Shown one piece after another: positions 17,174 through 27,400 of a stretch of 64,000 nucleotides of DNA (position 1 is its first letter; each line of letters starts with the position of its first letter). The notes beneath the pieces are model-generated. The model ran no database searches. It saw only the letters and a list, made by a program, of their open reading frames with translations, and was not told the DNA's origin. This DNA comes from Bacteroidota bacterium (lineage in GTDB: Bacteria; Bacteroidota; Bacteroidia; Bacteroidales; JAAUTT01). Made by a program: the position numbers and the translations under genes. Location: positions 1 to 64,000 of the forward strand of contig JAEYWD010000124.1 in the NCBI GenBank assembly GCA_023429135.1. Direction: 5' to 3'.

Positions 17174-19552
17174 TCAGAACAACTGCGGAGAATATCCTGC
17201 CAGCATTTTCTCTGTCAGATCTGAGGTCTTGTATTTCTGAATTAACTCTTCAAAAGGAATAACAAACCGGCATCCTTCCCTGAAACGATTACATCCCCAT
17301 GCTTTGTTGCCTTTGAGCAGAATTCCCTGTTTGCAGACAGGGCAGGTTAAAGGTTTGGTTTCCTCCACTTTTTTGGGAGTTTCCTGCTCTTTGGTTTCTT
17401 CGGGTTGAAATTCCAGGGTAAAATCCTTCAACAATGCAATACAGCCGTTTACTTTTTTGTTATCGATGGTAAAACCTTTGATTTTGTGCGTTTTTCCTTT
17501 TTCTATCAGGGTGAATATTTGTTTGTCGGTAAGGGTTTTGCCCGATTGCTCAAAGCTGATCTTAAAATCGCAACCATCCTTAAAGGCGTTGCATCCGAAA
17601 GCTGTTTTTCCCCGCAAAATATGTCCTTTTTTGCACTTGGGACAAACAACAGGCTTGTCGGCCGTTACTTTGCTGTCCTTGGTTTCTCTGGCAGGCTTTT
17701 CGGTTGGTTTGTCCGACTCCTTTTTTCCAGCCTTGTTGTTTTCCTCAATAATGGTGATGGAGGCAGCGTTTTCCCGCAACACTTCCCGAACCAGGTCGGT
17801 AACCATCTGCTTCATCTCAGTGAGAAAATTATGCGGGTCGTATTCACCCTTTTCAATGTTGCGCAGCTTTTTCTCCCACTGACCTGTTAATTCAACCGAT
17901 TTCAGCAGTTCGTTGTTGATGGTTTTAATAAGCTCAATGCCAGTTATAGTAGGGACCAGATTTTTCTTCTGACGCACAACGTATGAGCGCTTGAAAAGGG
18001 TCTCAATAATATTGGCACGGGTTGAAGGCCGGCCAATGCCGTTTTCCTTCATCAGGTCGCGCAACTCGGCATCTTCCACCTGTTTGCCGGCAGTTTCCAT
18101 GGCACGGAGAAGAGTGGCTTCGGTGTAGTATTTTGGCGGTTGGGTTTGCTTCTCGAGTAATCCGGGGAAATGCGCTCCTTTTTCACCTTTTGTAAAAACA
18201 GGCATTTCAAAATCTTCTTCGTCGACTGTGTCGCTGTCTTTTTTGGGATATAATGCACGCCAACCTTCTTCAACAATCACTTTCCCGGTGGCCGTAAATT
18301 CGTTTCCTCCGGCATCGCCAATCACGGTTGTGTTTGAAACAACGCAATCGGGATAAAATGCAGCGATAAAGCGTCGGGCAATGATATCGTAAACCTGTTT
18401 CTCCTGGTACGCCAGTCCGCTGCCAGGCATCACTCCGGTGGGAATAATAGCGTGGTGATCGGTTATTTTGCTGTCGTCGAAAACTTTTTTGTTTTTGCGG
18501 ATGGGCTTATCGGTCACTTCCTTTGTAAACTTCTCGTAAGGCTTCATTTGCGTGAGGATGTCCTTCACCTTGGAGTGCATATTTTCGGGCAGGTACGTGG
18601 TATCCACACGCGGATAGGTCACCAGCTTCTGTTCGTATAGCTTTTGAATATAGCCAAGTGTATCTTCGGCCGTAAAGTTGAGTTTTTTGTTACATTCCAC
18701 CTGCAGCGAGGTAAGGTCGAACAATGGAGGAGGCTGCTCATTGCCTTTCTTTTTGGTCGACGAAAGAATTTCAAACTCTTTATCCTTGATCTCCTCGAGC
18801 AGTTTCAGCGCTTCTTCCTGGTTGGCGAATTTTCTTTTTGTGGAATTGAAGATTACATCGCGATACTTGGTTTTAAGCTCCCAGTATGTTTCGGGTACAA
18901 AATTCAATATTTCGTGATCCCGGTTTACAATCAGCGCCAGGGTAGGAGTTTGCACCCTGCCGATGGAAAGCACTCCTCTGCTTTTAGCGTATTTAACTGT
19001 ATATAACCTGCTGGCATTCATTCCGAGCAGCCAGTCGCCGATAGCGCGCGCGTTTCCGGCAGCATACAGGTTATCAAAGTCCTTGCTGTCTTTCAGGTTT
19101 TTAAAACCTTCTTTGATATCTTCATCGGTAAGCGACGAAATCCACAGGCGTTTAACCGGCTTTGTGCATTGCGAAAGGGAAAGCACCCAACGCTGAATAA
19201 GTTCGCCTTCCATACCGGCATCACCACAGTTTATGATCTCAGCGCTTTTTTCTACTAAACCTTTGAGCGTATTGAATTGCTTTTGTACGCCATCGTTATC
19301 AATGACTTTAATCTGAAACCGCGGCGGAATCATGGGGAGGCTCGACAGTGTCCACCGTTTCCATTCGTCGGTATAGTCGTCGGGAGCCTTAAGCGAGCAT
19401 AAATGGCCGAAAGTCCAGCTTACAAAATAGCCGTTTCCTTCGAAATAGCCATCACGACGGCTATTAGCTCCCAGAATGCGGGCTAATTCCTTTCCAACAC
19501 TTGGTTTTTCGGCTATACAGAGTATCAATTCAGGTTCAGATAATTTGGGCAA
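17174..19552 (-). CDS. topB: DNA topoisomerase III with C-terminal zinc-ribbon repeats
   Basis: The 792-residue type IA topoisomerase relaxes or decatenates DNA by single-strand passage. A TOPRIM domain opens the protein (LCIAEKPSVGKELARILG). SIGRVQTPTLALIVNRD and the active-site segment TYPRVDTTYL, with Y313 as predicted nucleophile, identify topoisomerase III. Around residues 640-680 and 735-775 are two zinc-ribbon-like repeats (CPKCKKGHILRGKTAFGCN and CPVCKQGILLKGNKAWGCN), a common C-terminal extension in Bacteroidota homologues. The first codon appears to be TTG at 19552; an in-frame TTG a few codons later, just before ILCIAEKP, is an alternative, and no ATG suits. It is a single-gene unit. 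Confidence 0.95.
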   Translation of the reverse strand: MPKLSEPELILCIAEKPSVGKELARILGANSRRDGYFEGNGYFVSWTFGHLCSLKAPDDYTDEWKRWTLSSLPMIPPRFQIKVIDNDGVQKQFNTLKGLVEKSAEIINCGDAGMEGELIQRWVLSLSQCTKPVKRLWISSLTDEDIKEGFKNLKDSKDFDNLYAAGNARAIGDWLLGMNASRLYTVKYAKSRGVLSIGRVQTPTLALIVNRDHEILNFVPETYWELKTKYRDVIFNSTKRKFANQEEALKLLEEIKDKEFEILSSTKKKGNEQPPPLFDLTSLQVECNKKLNFTAEDTLGYIQKLYEQKLVTYPRVDTTYLPENMHSKVKDILTQMKPYEKFTKEVTDKPIRKNKKVFDDSKITDHHAIIPTGVMPGSGLAYQEKQVYDIIARRFIAAFYPDCVVSNTTVIGDAGGNEFTATGKVIVEEGWRALYPKKDSDTVDEEDFEMPVFTKGEKGAHFPGLLEKQTQPPKYYTEATLLRAMETAGKQVEDAELRDLMKENGIGRPSTRANIIETLFKRSYVVRQKKNLVPTITGIELIKTINNELLKSVELTGQWEKKLRNIEKGEYDPHNFLTEMKQMVTDLVREVLRENAASITIIEENNKAGKKESDKPTEKPARETKDSKVTADKPVVCPKCKKGHILRGKTAFGCNAFKDGCDFKISFEQSGKTLTDKQIFTLIEKGKTHKIKGFTIDNKKVNGCIALLKDFTLEFQPEETKEQETPKKVEETKPLTCPVCKQGILLKGNKAWGCNRFREGCRFVIPFEELIQKYKTSDLTEKMLAGYSPQLF

Positions 19553-19887
19553 TATTAGCTAAAATTAACCAAAATTGCAGGTTGAAGGTCCAAGGAAGAT
19601 ATATTATATTTTGGTTGTTTTTATGGTTATAACCGGAAAACTTTTGGAATTGATCCTACGAGGCCTTGTAAAAAGTCAATTTACGGTGGAATTGCAAATT
19701 CCGCCTAGGATAAGATCACTACCTAAAATATGTGGACGAAACGTGGAATGACAATATTGAAGGTGTCAGGCACAAGCATATTGCCGACTTTTTGTTAATA
19801 AGAAACCATTAATTTGCATACAGAGTTAGATTATAGTAACAAATAGAAGGAGAGATAAGCAGAAAACCGATGTAATCCGGCTTTGTT
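19553..19887. other. Intergenic region between topB and the toxin gene
   Basis: No credible gene. It contains one REP-like palindrome (19685-19705). The promoter for topB should lie here on the minus strand, but no convincing Bacteroidota TTTG/TAnnTTTG pair could be assigned. Confidence 0.5.
19685..19705. repeat. REP-like palindrome
   Basis: GGTGGAATT, loop GCA, AATTCCGCC; eight of nine bases pair. Its GGAATT-GCA-AATTCC core parallels the GAATT-TGT-AATTC hairpins at 2642-2664 and 2675-2689. Confidence 0.6.
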
Positions 19888-20226
19888 TTATTTGATATAT
19901 GAGAGTAATACCGTTAGTTCACTGTCGGAAATATTTTCCTTTTCTGATTTATCGTAAATGGTAAGGAGGAATATATTTTCTCCCTCAACATGAACATGGG
20001 TAATTACTCTTGCGCCTCCGGATTTTCCTTTTCCTTTACTTTCAATGGCCAGACGTATTTTATAACAATTGTTACCGAGAGCCTGGCCTTGTAAAGGTTC
20101 ATTGAGAAGGCTATCCCGAAGGGTTACCAGTTCTTTTTTAAGTGAAGGAAATTTTTTTGTCAACCGTTTAGCCTGCTTTTGAAAAACAGGAATAGGAACA
20201 ATGTTATAACTCATTGATGAATTCAT
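19888..20226 (-). CDS. RelE/ParE-superfamily toxin-like protein
   Basis: A 112-residue basic protein; a start at 20214 (MSYNIVPIPVF) would give 108 residues and is equally plausible. FQKQAKRLTKKFPSLKKEL near the N-terminus and KIRLAIESKGKGKSGGARVI in the middle are typical of the RelE/ParE/HigB fold, where the conserved arginine after the glycines (GGARV) helps bind RNA. The family includes ribosome-dependent mRNA interferases and gyrase poisons. The start lies inside the 3' end of the upstream antitoxin gene, the usual coupled toxin-antitoxin arrangement. Confidence 0.8.
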   Translation of the reverse strand: MNSSMSYNIVPIPVFQKQAKRLTKKFPSLKKELVTLRDSLLNEPLQGQALGNNCYKIRLAIESKGKGKSGGARVITHVHVEGENIFLLTIYDKSEKENISDSELTVLLSYIK

Positions 20227-20410
20227 CGAATGAGTTAGTCTTTAGTTTTCCCCGTTTGATCTGATTTACCTGGTTAACAGCTTCTTTTATCTCATCTTTC
20301 AGGCTGACTTTGGATGTTTTTTCCACTTCTACGAAGTCGAAATTTTTAAGCAACTCCAAAAGAAAGGACAGTTTACTTTTATCTTTAATGTTTAATGTAA
20401 TCTGGGTCAT
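20204..20410 (-). CDS. Antitoxin of the RelE/ParE-like pair
   Basis: The 68-residue protein begins MTQITLNIKDKSKLSFLLELLKNFDFVEV, a beta strand and helix typical of short antitoxins. It ends in a charged tail (KRGKLKTNSFDEFINEL) expected to wrap the toxin. It is translated first and overlaps the toxin start, so the pair is co-transcribed from the minus strand. The DNA-binding fold cannot be named with certainty. A 14-bp palindrome lies 80 bases upstream. Confidence 0.75.
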   Translation of the reverse strand: MTQITLNIKDKSKLSFLLELLKNFDFVEVEKTSKVSLKDEIKEAVNQVNQIKRGKLKTNSFDEFINEL

Positions 20411-20528
20411 GTGTTTAAGTCTTAAGTAAGATAAGCCTTTCGAGCTTTATTGTCACCTATATACCCCTAATTTAAGTTATTGACAAAAATACTAAATTTA
20501 GTAAATAATTAAATCTAAAAAGTATTTA
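20411..20528 (-). promoter_or_regulatory. Probable promoter and operator of the toxin-antitoxin pair
   Basis: On the minus strand upstream of the antitoxin is a perfect 14-bp palindrome, TACTAAATTTAGTA (20490-20503). It is followed by TTTTTG and, about 20 bases on, by TATATAGG. This resembles a Bacteroidota -33 TTTG and a degenerate -7 TAnnTTTG. The palindrome directly upstream of the -33 would suit autoregulation by the antitoxin/toxin complex. The assignment is inferred from sequence only. Confidence 0.45.
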
Positions 20529-20628
20529 CAAATTGCAGGCGCAAGAATTATTATGCTTCCGTTCGTCGGTCAGCTCTGCTGTCACTGTTTTATTGTAGTC
20601 GGGTTTACCTGCCATTAAAGTATTAAAA

Positions 20629-20662
20629 GCGAGCTCCTGTTTACAAGAGTCTCGCCTTTTTT
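20629..20662. terminator. Hairpin terminator downstream of the hypD gene
   Basis: GCGAGCTC pairs with GAG(T)CTCGC around a loop of about 11 bases, with T-rich stretches on both sides (CTTTTTT on the + strand, TTTT on the minus strand). It lies 13 bases beyond the stop of the glycyl radical enzyme gene, and would end that minus-strand transcript before the antitoxin operon. Confidence 0.65.
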
Positions 20663-20674
20663 ATATGACCAGCT

Positions 20675-23038
20675 CTACATTGTCTCGTGCTCCGTTCTCT
20701 TTATAATTTCTTCCTGGAGATCTTCGCCTAAGTCGTTGAAATAATCGCTGTAGCCGGCTACACGCACTATCAGGTCGCGGTAATTTTCAGGATGCTTCTG
20801 AGCATCACGCAGGGTTTCCGCCGAAATTACGTTGAACTGGATATGATGACCGTCCATGCGGAAATAGCTGCGAACCAGCTTGGTCATGTTGTGAATGGCT
20901 TCGTCGTCTTCGAAGAATTCGGGAGCGAATTTCTGATTCAGCAAAGTTCCTCCGGTGCGGAGATGGTCTATTTTGGCTGCCGACTTAATTACCGCTGTCG
21001 GGCCGCATTGGTCGGCGCCCTGTACAGGAGAAATTCCTTCGGATAGGGCTACTTTGGCCTTACGCCCGTCGGGCAGTGCCCCGGTGACTTTCCCAAAATA
21101 AACGTGGCAGGTGGTTGGCAACAAATTAACACGGTGCTGACCACCCCGGGTATTGGGTTTACCGTTGAGAGCATTGTAATAAATTTCAAATACCTCGAGC
21201 AGGCGATCATCGGCAACATCGTCGTCGTTTCCGTATTTTGGTGTGTTATAGAGAAGATCGAAACGAAGCTGTTTGTAGCCTTCAAAGTCTGCAGCGAGGG
21301 CATTCAGCATATCGGTCATCTTAACCTTTTTATTATCGAAAACGTGATGCTTGATGGCCGTGAGGCTATCGGTCATGGTGCCCAACCCTACACCCTGGAT
21401 GTAGGAGGAGTTATAGCGTGCCCCACCGGCAACGTAGTCGGTGCCGTTTTTAATACAGTCGTCGATTATGAGTGAGAGAAATGGTACCGGCAAATTATTC
21501 GCGAAGATCCGCTCAATCACATTGTTCCCTGTTATTTTGATTTGCATAAAATACTCGAGCTGACGTTTAAAAGCATCCAGCACTTGTTCGTACGATTTGA
21601 AATCACGAGGATCACCAGTTTCGATGCCAATCTTTTTGCTTGTCATCGGGTCCACACCATTATTGAGTGTAATTTCGAGCACTTTGGGCATGTTGAAATA
21701 ACCTGTCAGTATATAAGCTTCGGTGCCGAAAGCGCCGGTTTCAACGCATCCACTGGCTCCACCTTTGCGGGCGTCAATCAGGTCTTTTCCCTGGCGAAGC
21801 AGTTCCTGGATAATGGCATCGGTGTTAAAAATGGAAGGCTGACCAAATCCGGTCTTGATAATTTTCATTGTGCGGTCCACCATGTGGTCGGGGTTTTTCT
21901 TCGACACCTGAACCATGGAGCTGGGTTGCAACAGGCGCATCTCTTCAATCACGTCGAGCAGGATAAAGCTCATCTCGTTGCAAGCATCGGAGCCATTTTC
22001 CTTTACGCCGCCAATGTTTATCAGGCAGAAATCGGTATAAGTATTGCTTTCCTCAGCGGTAACGCCCACTTTAGGGGGCGAGGGATGATTGTTAAATTTG
22101 ACCCAGAAGGCTTGTAAAAGCTCATAAACCTCTTCTCTGCTGATACTTCCTTCCTCCATCTGTTTCATATAAATAGGGTAGAGGTGCTGATCGAGTCGTC
22201 CGGGATTAAAAGAATCCCAGGGGTTGAGTTCGGTAATCACGCCCAAGTGCACAAACCAGTAATACTGAAGCGCTTCGTGAATGGTTTGCGGCGCATAAGC
22301 CGGCACCCTGCGGCACACGGCAGCCATTTGCTGAAATTCCTGTTTTCGGGCAGGGTTTTCTTCTGCTGAGGCAAGCAGGTCGAGTCTTTCGGCATACCGG
22401 GCAGCCCACATAATAAGGGCTCCGGCAGCTATTTCCATTCCTTTTAATTCCTCCTTTTTATCGTAGGCTTTCGGGTCGTTTACAAAATCCAGACTTTTGA
22501 TGCTTTCGCGAATGTCGTCGATGATCTGCAGCATTCCTTTCTTAAAAATTTTATCGCCCGAAACTGTGTGACCAGGTGCTCTTTGTTCCTGAAATTCTGT
22601 AAAAAGTCCTGCAGAATATGCTTCCAGCCACTCGGGAGTCATTGCCGACATAACTTTCTCCCGGTTGGTTTTACCAGTCCAGAAGGGTATAATTACCTCT
22701 TCGTAGGCTTTGCGTGTTTCGTCGTCTACTTTGAACCATACCTTTTTGCGAGAATTTAGAATTTCAAGATCTTTCAGCGAATGAACGCAAATTTCGGGAT
22801 AGGTGGGTGTGGCTTTGGGTGCTGGTCCGCGTTCTCCAACAATAAGTTCTCCTTCACCAACATAAAGCTCTTTGTTTTTTAAAATGTATTCGAAAGCTTT
22901 TGCCCGCTGCACGGGAATTGACAATCCTCTGGCCTCGTTGCTCTGATAAAAGCGTGTTACCAGCAGTGCCCGTTCGGCAGTGATACGGTTTACTGCATTC
23001 AGGCTCTGTTCACGTAGGTTTTTAATCCGGTTATTCAT
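20675..23038 (-). CDS. hypD: Glycyl radical enzyme, trans-4-hydroxy-L-proline dehydratase type
   Basis: The 787-residue enzyme should dehydrate trans-4-hydroxy-L-proline to pyrroline-5-carboxylate by a radical mechanism. The active-site loop GGASGCVETGAFG gives C431 and E433, and the C-terminal glycyl-radical motif VRVAGYSDYF gives G762. As I recall the Clostridioides difficile HypD sequence (Cys434, Glu436, Gly765), all three lie at a constant offset of 3, and long stretches agree (PTYPEIC, MTPEWL, EQRAPGHTV, YRDLIVRVAGYSD). The length is also nearly identical. The activase gene is directly upstream on the same strand with a 111-base gap, so they form an operon. The enzyme is oxygen-sensitive, which implies at least periodic anoxia. 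Substrate choice rests on sequence similarity. Confidence 0.88.
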   Translation of the reverse strand: MNNRIKNLREQSLNAVNRITAERALLVTRFYQSNEARGLSIPVQRAKAFEYILKNKELYVGEGELIVGERGPAPKATPTYPEICVHSLKDLEILNSRKKVWFKVDDETRKAYEEVIIPFWTGKTNREKVMSAMTPEWLEAYSAGLFTEFQEQRAPGHTVSGDKIFKKGMLQIIDDIRESIKSLDFVNDPKAYDKKEELKGMEIAAGALIMWAARYAERLDLLASAEENPARKQEFQQMAAVCRRVPAYAPQTIHEALQYYWFVHLGVITELNPWDSFNPGRLDQHLYPIYMKQMEEGSISREEVYELLQAFWVKFNNHPSPPKVGVTAEESNTYTDFCLINIGGVKENGSDACNEMSFILLDVIEEMRLLQPSSMVQVSKKNPDHMVDRTMKIIKTGFGQPSIFNTDAIIQELLRQGKDLIDARKGGASGCVETGAFGTEAYILTGYFNMPKVLEITLNNGVDPMTSKKIGIETGDPRDFKSYEQVLDAFKRQLEYFMQIKITGNNVIERIFANNLPVPFLSLIIDDCIKNGTDYVAGGARYNSSYIQGVGLGTMTDSLTAIKHHVFDNKKVKMTDMLNALAADFEGYKQLRFDLLYNTPKYGNDDDVADDRLLEVFEIYYNALNGKPNTRGGQHRVNLLPTTCHVYFGKVTGALPDGRKAKVALSEGISPVQGADQCGPTAVIKSAAKIDHLRTGGTLLNQKFAPEFFEDDEAIHNMTKLVRSYFRMDGHHIQFNVISAETLRDAQKHPENYRDLIVRVAGYSDYFNDLGEDLQEEIIKRTEHETM

Positions 23039-23091
23039 AGTTTTAGTTTGTTTATGATTAAAGGAGGGTGTGTAATTGGTCTCTAACCGGA

Positions 23092-23110
23092 GGTTGAGCC
23101 TGTCGAAAAC
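23092..23110. repeat. Short interspersed repeat fragment
   Basis: GGTTGAGCCTGTCGAAAAC lies in the gap between the activase and hypD. It resembles the GAGC(T/C)TGTCGAAG core of the element at 56344-56481. Confidence 0.45.
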
Positions 23111-23149
23111 TCATTGTCCGGCACTTTTTATACAGCCTCTTCAGGCGTA

Positions 23150-23947
23150 CTACCCTCCAATTTTCACTTTAAATCCTTCTTTTTCAAATATATTTTTGGC
23201 ATTAAAAATATCTTCCTTGCTAAGGCCTTTTATACCTTCCATTTTATTGGCCATCCCGAAACGTTTGTATTTGTTTTGAGCTATGGTATGAAAAGGAAGC
23301 AGGTCAACCTGAGTAATGCTGTTCTTTTGCGGCTTCAGAAAGTCGCAGATAGATTCAAGTTCATCATCCAGAAAGTTAAACACGGGAACGACCGGGATTC
23401 TTACACGAACCTTTTTTTTACTTTCAATGATGTAGTGGAGATTTTCCAGGATTACCCCGTTCGATTTGCCTGTGAAAGCCAGATGTTTTTCGGGATTCAC
23501 ATGCTTGAGGTCGAACAGAAATAAATCTGTATAAGAAATAATTTCTGACAGAGTCTGGCGCGAAGAATATCCGCAGGTATCCACAGCCGTATGGAATCCT
23601 TCATCCTTGCATGCGATCAGTAATTGCTTCAGAAAAGCCGGCTGCATGGTAGGCTCGCCGCCGGAGAAGGTTACACCGCCATCAGATTCTTCCATAAACA
23701 TGCGGTCTTTTCTTAAGCTTGTCATAATTTCACTCACCGAAACTTCACGGCCAACTTTCTCGGGCTGGTCAAAAATGTGGTCGTCCAGACTGATTTTTCT
23801 AACAGACTGAAAAGGCTCGCAACCGATGCTTTCGGGGTTATGGCACCAGAAACAGTTTAACGGACAGCCCTTGAAGAATACCGTGGTTCGAATTCCGGGG
23901 CCATCGTGCACTGCAAATCGTTTTATGTCGAAAATAGTTCCTTGCAT
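23150..23947 (-). CDS. Glycyl-radical-enzyme activating protein (radical SAM)
   Basis: The start is set at 23947 (MQGTIFDIKRFAVHDGPGIR), the canonical beginning of this family; an upstream in-frame ATG at 23974 only adds a hydrophobic leader. The 265-residue protein carries the radical SAM cluster motif C28-x3-C32-x2-C35, followed by SGGEPTMQP. It should install the glycyl radical on the neighbouring dehydratase at G762. The usual ferredoxin-like insert with two further 4Fe-4S clusters is missing: between C42 and the SGGE motif there is no cysteine array. The size is therefore closer to PflA-type activases. It is the first gene of the operon. Confidence 0.88.
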   Translation of the reverse strand: MQGTIFDIKRFAVHDGPGIRTTVFFKGCPLNCFWCHNPESIGCEPFQSVRKISLDDHIFDQPEKVGREVSVSEIMTSLRKDRMFMEESDGGVTFSGGEPTMQPAFLKQLLIACKDEGFHTAVDTCGYSSRQTLSEIISYTDLFLFDLKHVNPEKHLAFTGKSNGVILENLHYIIESKKKVRVRIPVVPVFNFLDDELESICDFLKPQKNSITQVDLLPFHTIAQNKYKRFGMANKMEGIKGLSKEDIFNAKNIFEKEGFKVKIGG

Positions 23948-24455
23948 GGAGTTATAGATGAATATAAAGTACAAGAGATCAAGACTACAACACTTATAAA
24001 GTCAGGGATTTATGTTGTTACTACTTGAAATATTGAAAACGGGGTTGGGGAAATCTATAAGATCCAGCACTCGTATAGGCCTTTGCCGAAGTGATGATAG
24101 AGGTTGTTCTGGTATTTTTCTGTTCTTAGCATAATTCAAAAATAGAAAATTTTTTGATAAAGAGGATAAGGTAATGATTTAACATCGTGCATAAAGTAAA
24201 AGCAACCTGAAAGGCTGAGATAAAGCTACGAATCGTGGTTGAGTTTAGTTCATCCACTGGTTTTAAGGTTCTTTAGAGTCAATGTTGATTTATTTTCCTG
24301 CCTAAATGGGGTCAGACAGGGGCTAAACAGTATAGAATATCTTAAAAACTCTGAGTTCGAAGCTCTGACGTCGGAGCCATTCATTACAAAAAGGCATTAC
24401 AAAGTCCCATATAATCGACATTTTATTAATTTTACTTCCAAAACATCAAAAGCTT
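23948..24455. other. Divergent intergenic region between the hypD operon and the HTCS gene
   Basis: The promoters of both divergent units should be here. No repeat, RNA gene or clear TAnnTTTG box could be assigned. A short open frame at 24239-24493 has no protein-like features and is not called. Confidence 0.5.
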
Positions 24456-27400
24456 ATGTACAACTTACTACCTCCTGCGACTATTGGCTTTGAGGTTTTA
24501 CGGCTGCTATCCAAATACAAACCTTACCTTTTTTCCCTGATTTCTCTCTCTTTTTTTTATTATAATGCTTTTGGACAATATAACCGCATATCTTTTGATC
24601 ATATCACTGTTGAAGACGGATTATCACAGAGCACCGTGTTTTCAATCGCACAGGATGCCGATGGTTTCATCTGGTTGGGAACAAGAGATGGTCTTAACCG
24701 GTTCGATTCGCACGAAATAAAGGTTTATAAAAATAACCCGTCCGATGGTCTAAGCTTATCGGGAAATACAATCAACTCGTTGTTTCTCGACAGCCGCAAT
24801 CAGTTGTGGATAGGGACATATCTGGGAGGAGTATGTATTTATATGCCCGAAACTGATAACTTTCGTTGTTTTAAAAATACACCCAAAAACAACGCTTCCT
24901 TGTCAAATAATAACGTAAATGTTGTATTTGAAGACAGGGAGAAAAATATTTGGATCGGGACCCGAAATGGACTTAATTTGGTTGTATCCACTGAACCTTT
25001 CAAAGTAATCCGTTTCATTCATAAGCCGGGTAAAAGCGAATCGCTCGTGGATAATTACGTACGCACCATTTACCAAGACTCTCACGGAGATATTTGGGTC
25101 GGAACCTTGAATGGTATCTCGAGATTAAGGCTCAAACGGGAGTATGAATATTCATTTACAAATTATATTTCGTCCGGAAAAGATCCCGACAGTTTAAATG
25201 ATAACTGGATTAATACAATTGTAGAGGGCGATAATGAAACGATCTGGATAGGTACCGAGAAAGGAGGTGTTAATATCTACAACAGACGAACCAATACCTT
25301 TTATTCAGCCAAAAATCCGGGGAATAACATTAATTTCCGGCATGTTATCAAAAACGCCGACGACGCCGTCCGGGTGATAACAAAAGATAAAGCAGGAAAT
25401 TACTGGATAGGCACTCTCGGTGGACTTTTAGTTTACAACCCTGTATTGAACGTGTCAAAACATTATACAAGCAATTCAGACAACCCTTCGTCGCTGAGCG
25501 ATAATTCCGTTCGGTCAATTTTTATCGACAGGAATGGCTCATTCTGGCTAGGGACATATTATGCAGGTCTGAACTTTTACAGCCCGAATTCACAACAATT
25601 CGATTATTTTAAACAAACCGGGAAAAATGCTCCGCTGCGATTTAAAATGGCCAGCGCCATTTTTGAAGATTTCAACAGTAATCTATGGCTGAGCATTGAT
25701 GGCGGAGGAATTATCTATTGGAACAAAACCAATAATTCGTACGAAGTATTCAGGCACAAAGCTGATGATCCGCAATCGCTCGGCCACAATAATATTAAAT
25801 GTATTTATCCCGATGGAAAGGAGGGATTGTGGATTGGGACGTTTAACGGCCTCAATTACCTCACATTGAAGACGCGGAAGTTCAAACGGTATGATGCCGG
25901 CGCCAATTCAGTACCCAACGACAGGATTTACAGCATTACACAAGACTCGAACCAGGATTTCTGGATTGCAACAAATGGCGGAGGTTTATGCCGGTATTCG
26001 AAAAAAAACAAAACATTCGAGACTTTTAGGAGTAGCACTGCAAACACCTCATTGCTGTCCAATTATCTTACTTGTTTATTGCTCGACTCAAAAAATACTC
26101 TCTGGATAGGCTCATCAACGGGCGTGTGTCAGCGCCTTTCAAATGGAAAATTTCGACGTTTCGATATAACGCTTCCGGGGGTGAAAGAAATAAACGGCCA
26201 ATTCATTCTTGCTATATTCGAAGATAAAGAAAAAAGGATTTGGGTGGGCACACGTGGAAAAGGCCTGTTTAGGTTCGATCATAAAAAACAGGACTTTGTT
26301 CATGTCGATAATGAACGAAAAATAGCAGGTTCGAATATTTATGGAATCCTTGAGGATAAAAACGGTTTTTTGTGGTTAAGTACCGAAAATGGAATTTCCA
26401 GGTTTGATCCTAATAAACAGCAAGTAATCAATTACAACCGGAAAGATGGACTTATTTGTAAGGAATTCAATTACAATTCGTATTTAAAGGACCGCAAGGG
26501 ATACATGTATTTTGGAGGATACAACGGCGTAGTGATTTTTCACCCGGACAGCATCGATTACAATAGTGCGGTACCACCCCTGGCTTTTACAAAATTAAAT
26601 CTGGTCAATACCGAGGTTAAAATTGGTGATGAGAGTAATATTCTGGGAAATAGCCTCAATTCCTCCCGGTCAATAAAGCTTAAACATAGTCAGAATATTT
26701 TTTCGATAGAATTTGCTGTGCTGAATTATATAAATCCGGGTAAGAACCAATATGCTTACAAACTCGACGGTTTTGAACAGAAATGGAACTATATTACCAA
26801 ACCCGTTGCATCGTATATGAACCTTCCTTCCGGAAAGTATACGCTGTTGGTAAAAGGCAGCAATAACGACGGTGTGTGGAACGAAAAACCAATTTCGCTC
26901 ACTATTCGTGTTCTTCCTCCGCCCTGGAAAACATGGTGGGCATTTTCAATCTATTTTGCATTGATTTTGCTGACTTTTTATATCTATGCCCGCTTCACAA
27001 AAGTCCGGCTAAAGCTGGAACAGAAATTATTCCTTGAACAAATTGAAAATAAGAAGCAAAATGAACTTCATCAGTCAAAGCTTCGTTTCTTTACAAATAT
27101 TTCGCACGAAATCCGGACCCCTCTCACTTTAATTATTAGTCCGCTCGAAAACTTACTTAACAACACCAGGGTGGAGCATGAAATAAAAAAGCAACTCCAG
27201 ATAATTGACATTAATGCAAAACGGTTACTCCGGCTGATAAACCAATTGCTGGATTTCAGGAAACAGGAGAACGGAAAGCTTAAACTTAAAGTAGCCGAAG
27301 GAAATATTGTTAAGTTCCTGGGCGAGATTATTCTTTCTTTTCAGGAGTACGCAAGGATAAAGAAAATCGACCTTTCCTTTAATGCTTCCCAACAGGAAAT

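Noticed and set aside
24239..24493. 84-codon open frame before the HTCS gene
   Set aside because: Overlaps the HTCS start and shows no domain, signal peptide or repeat pattern.
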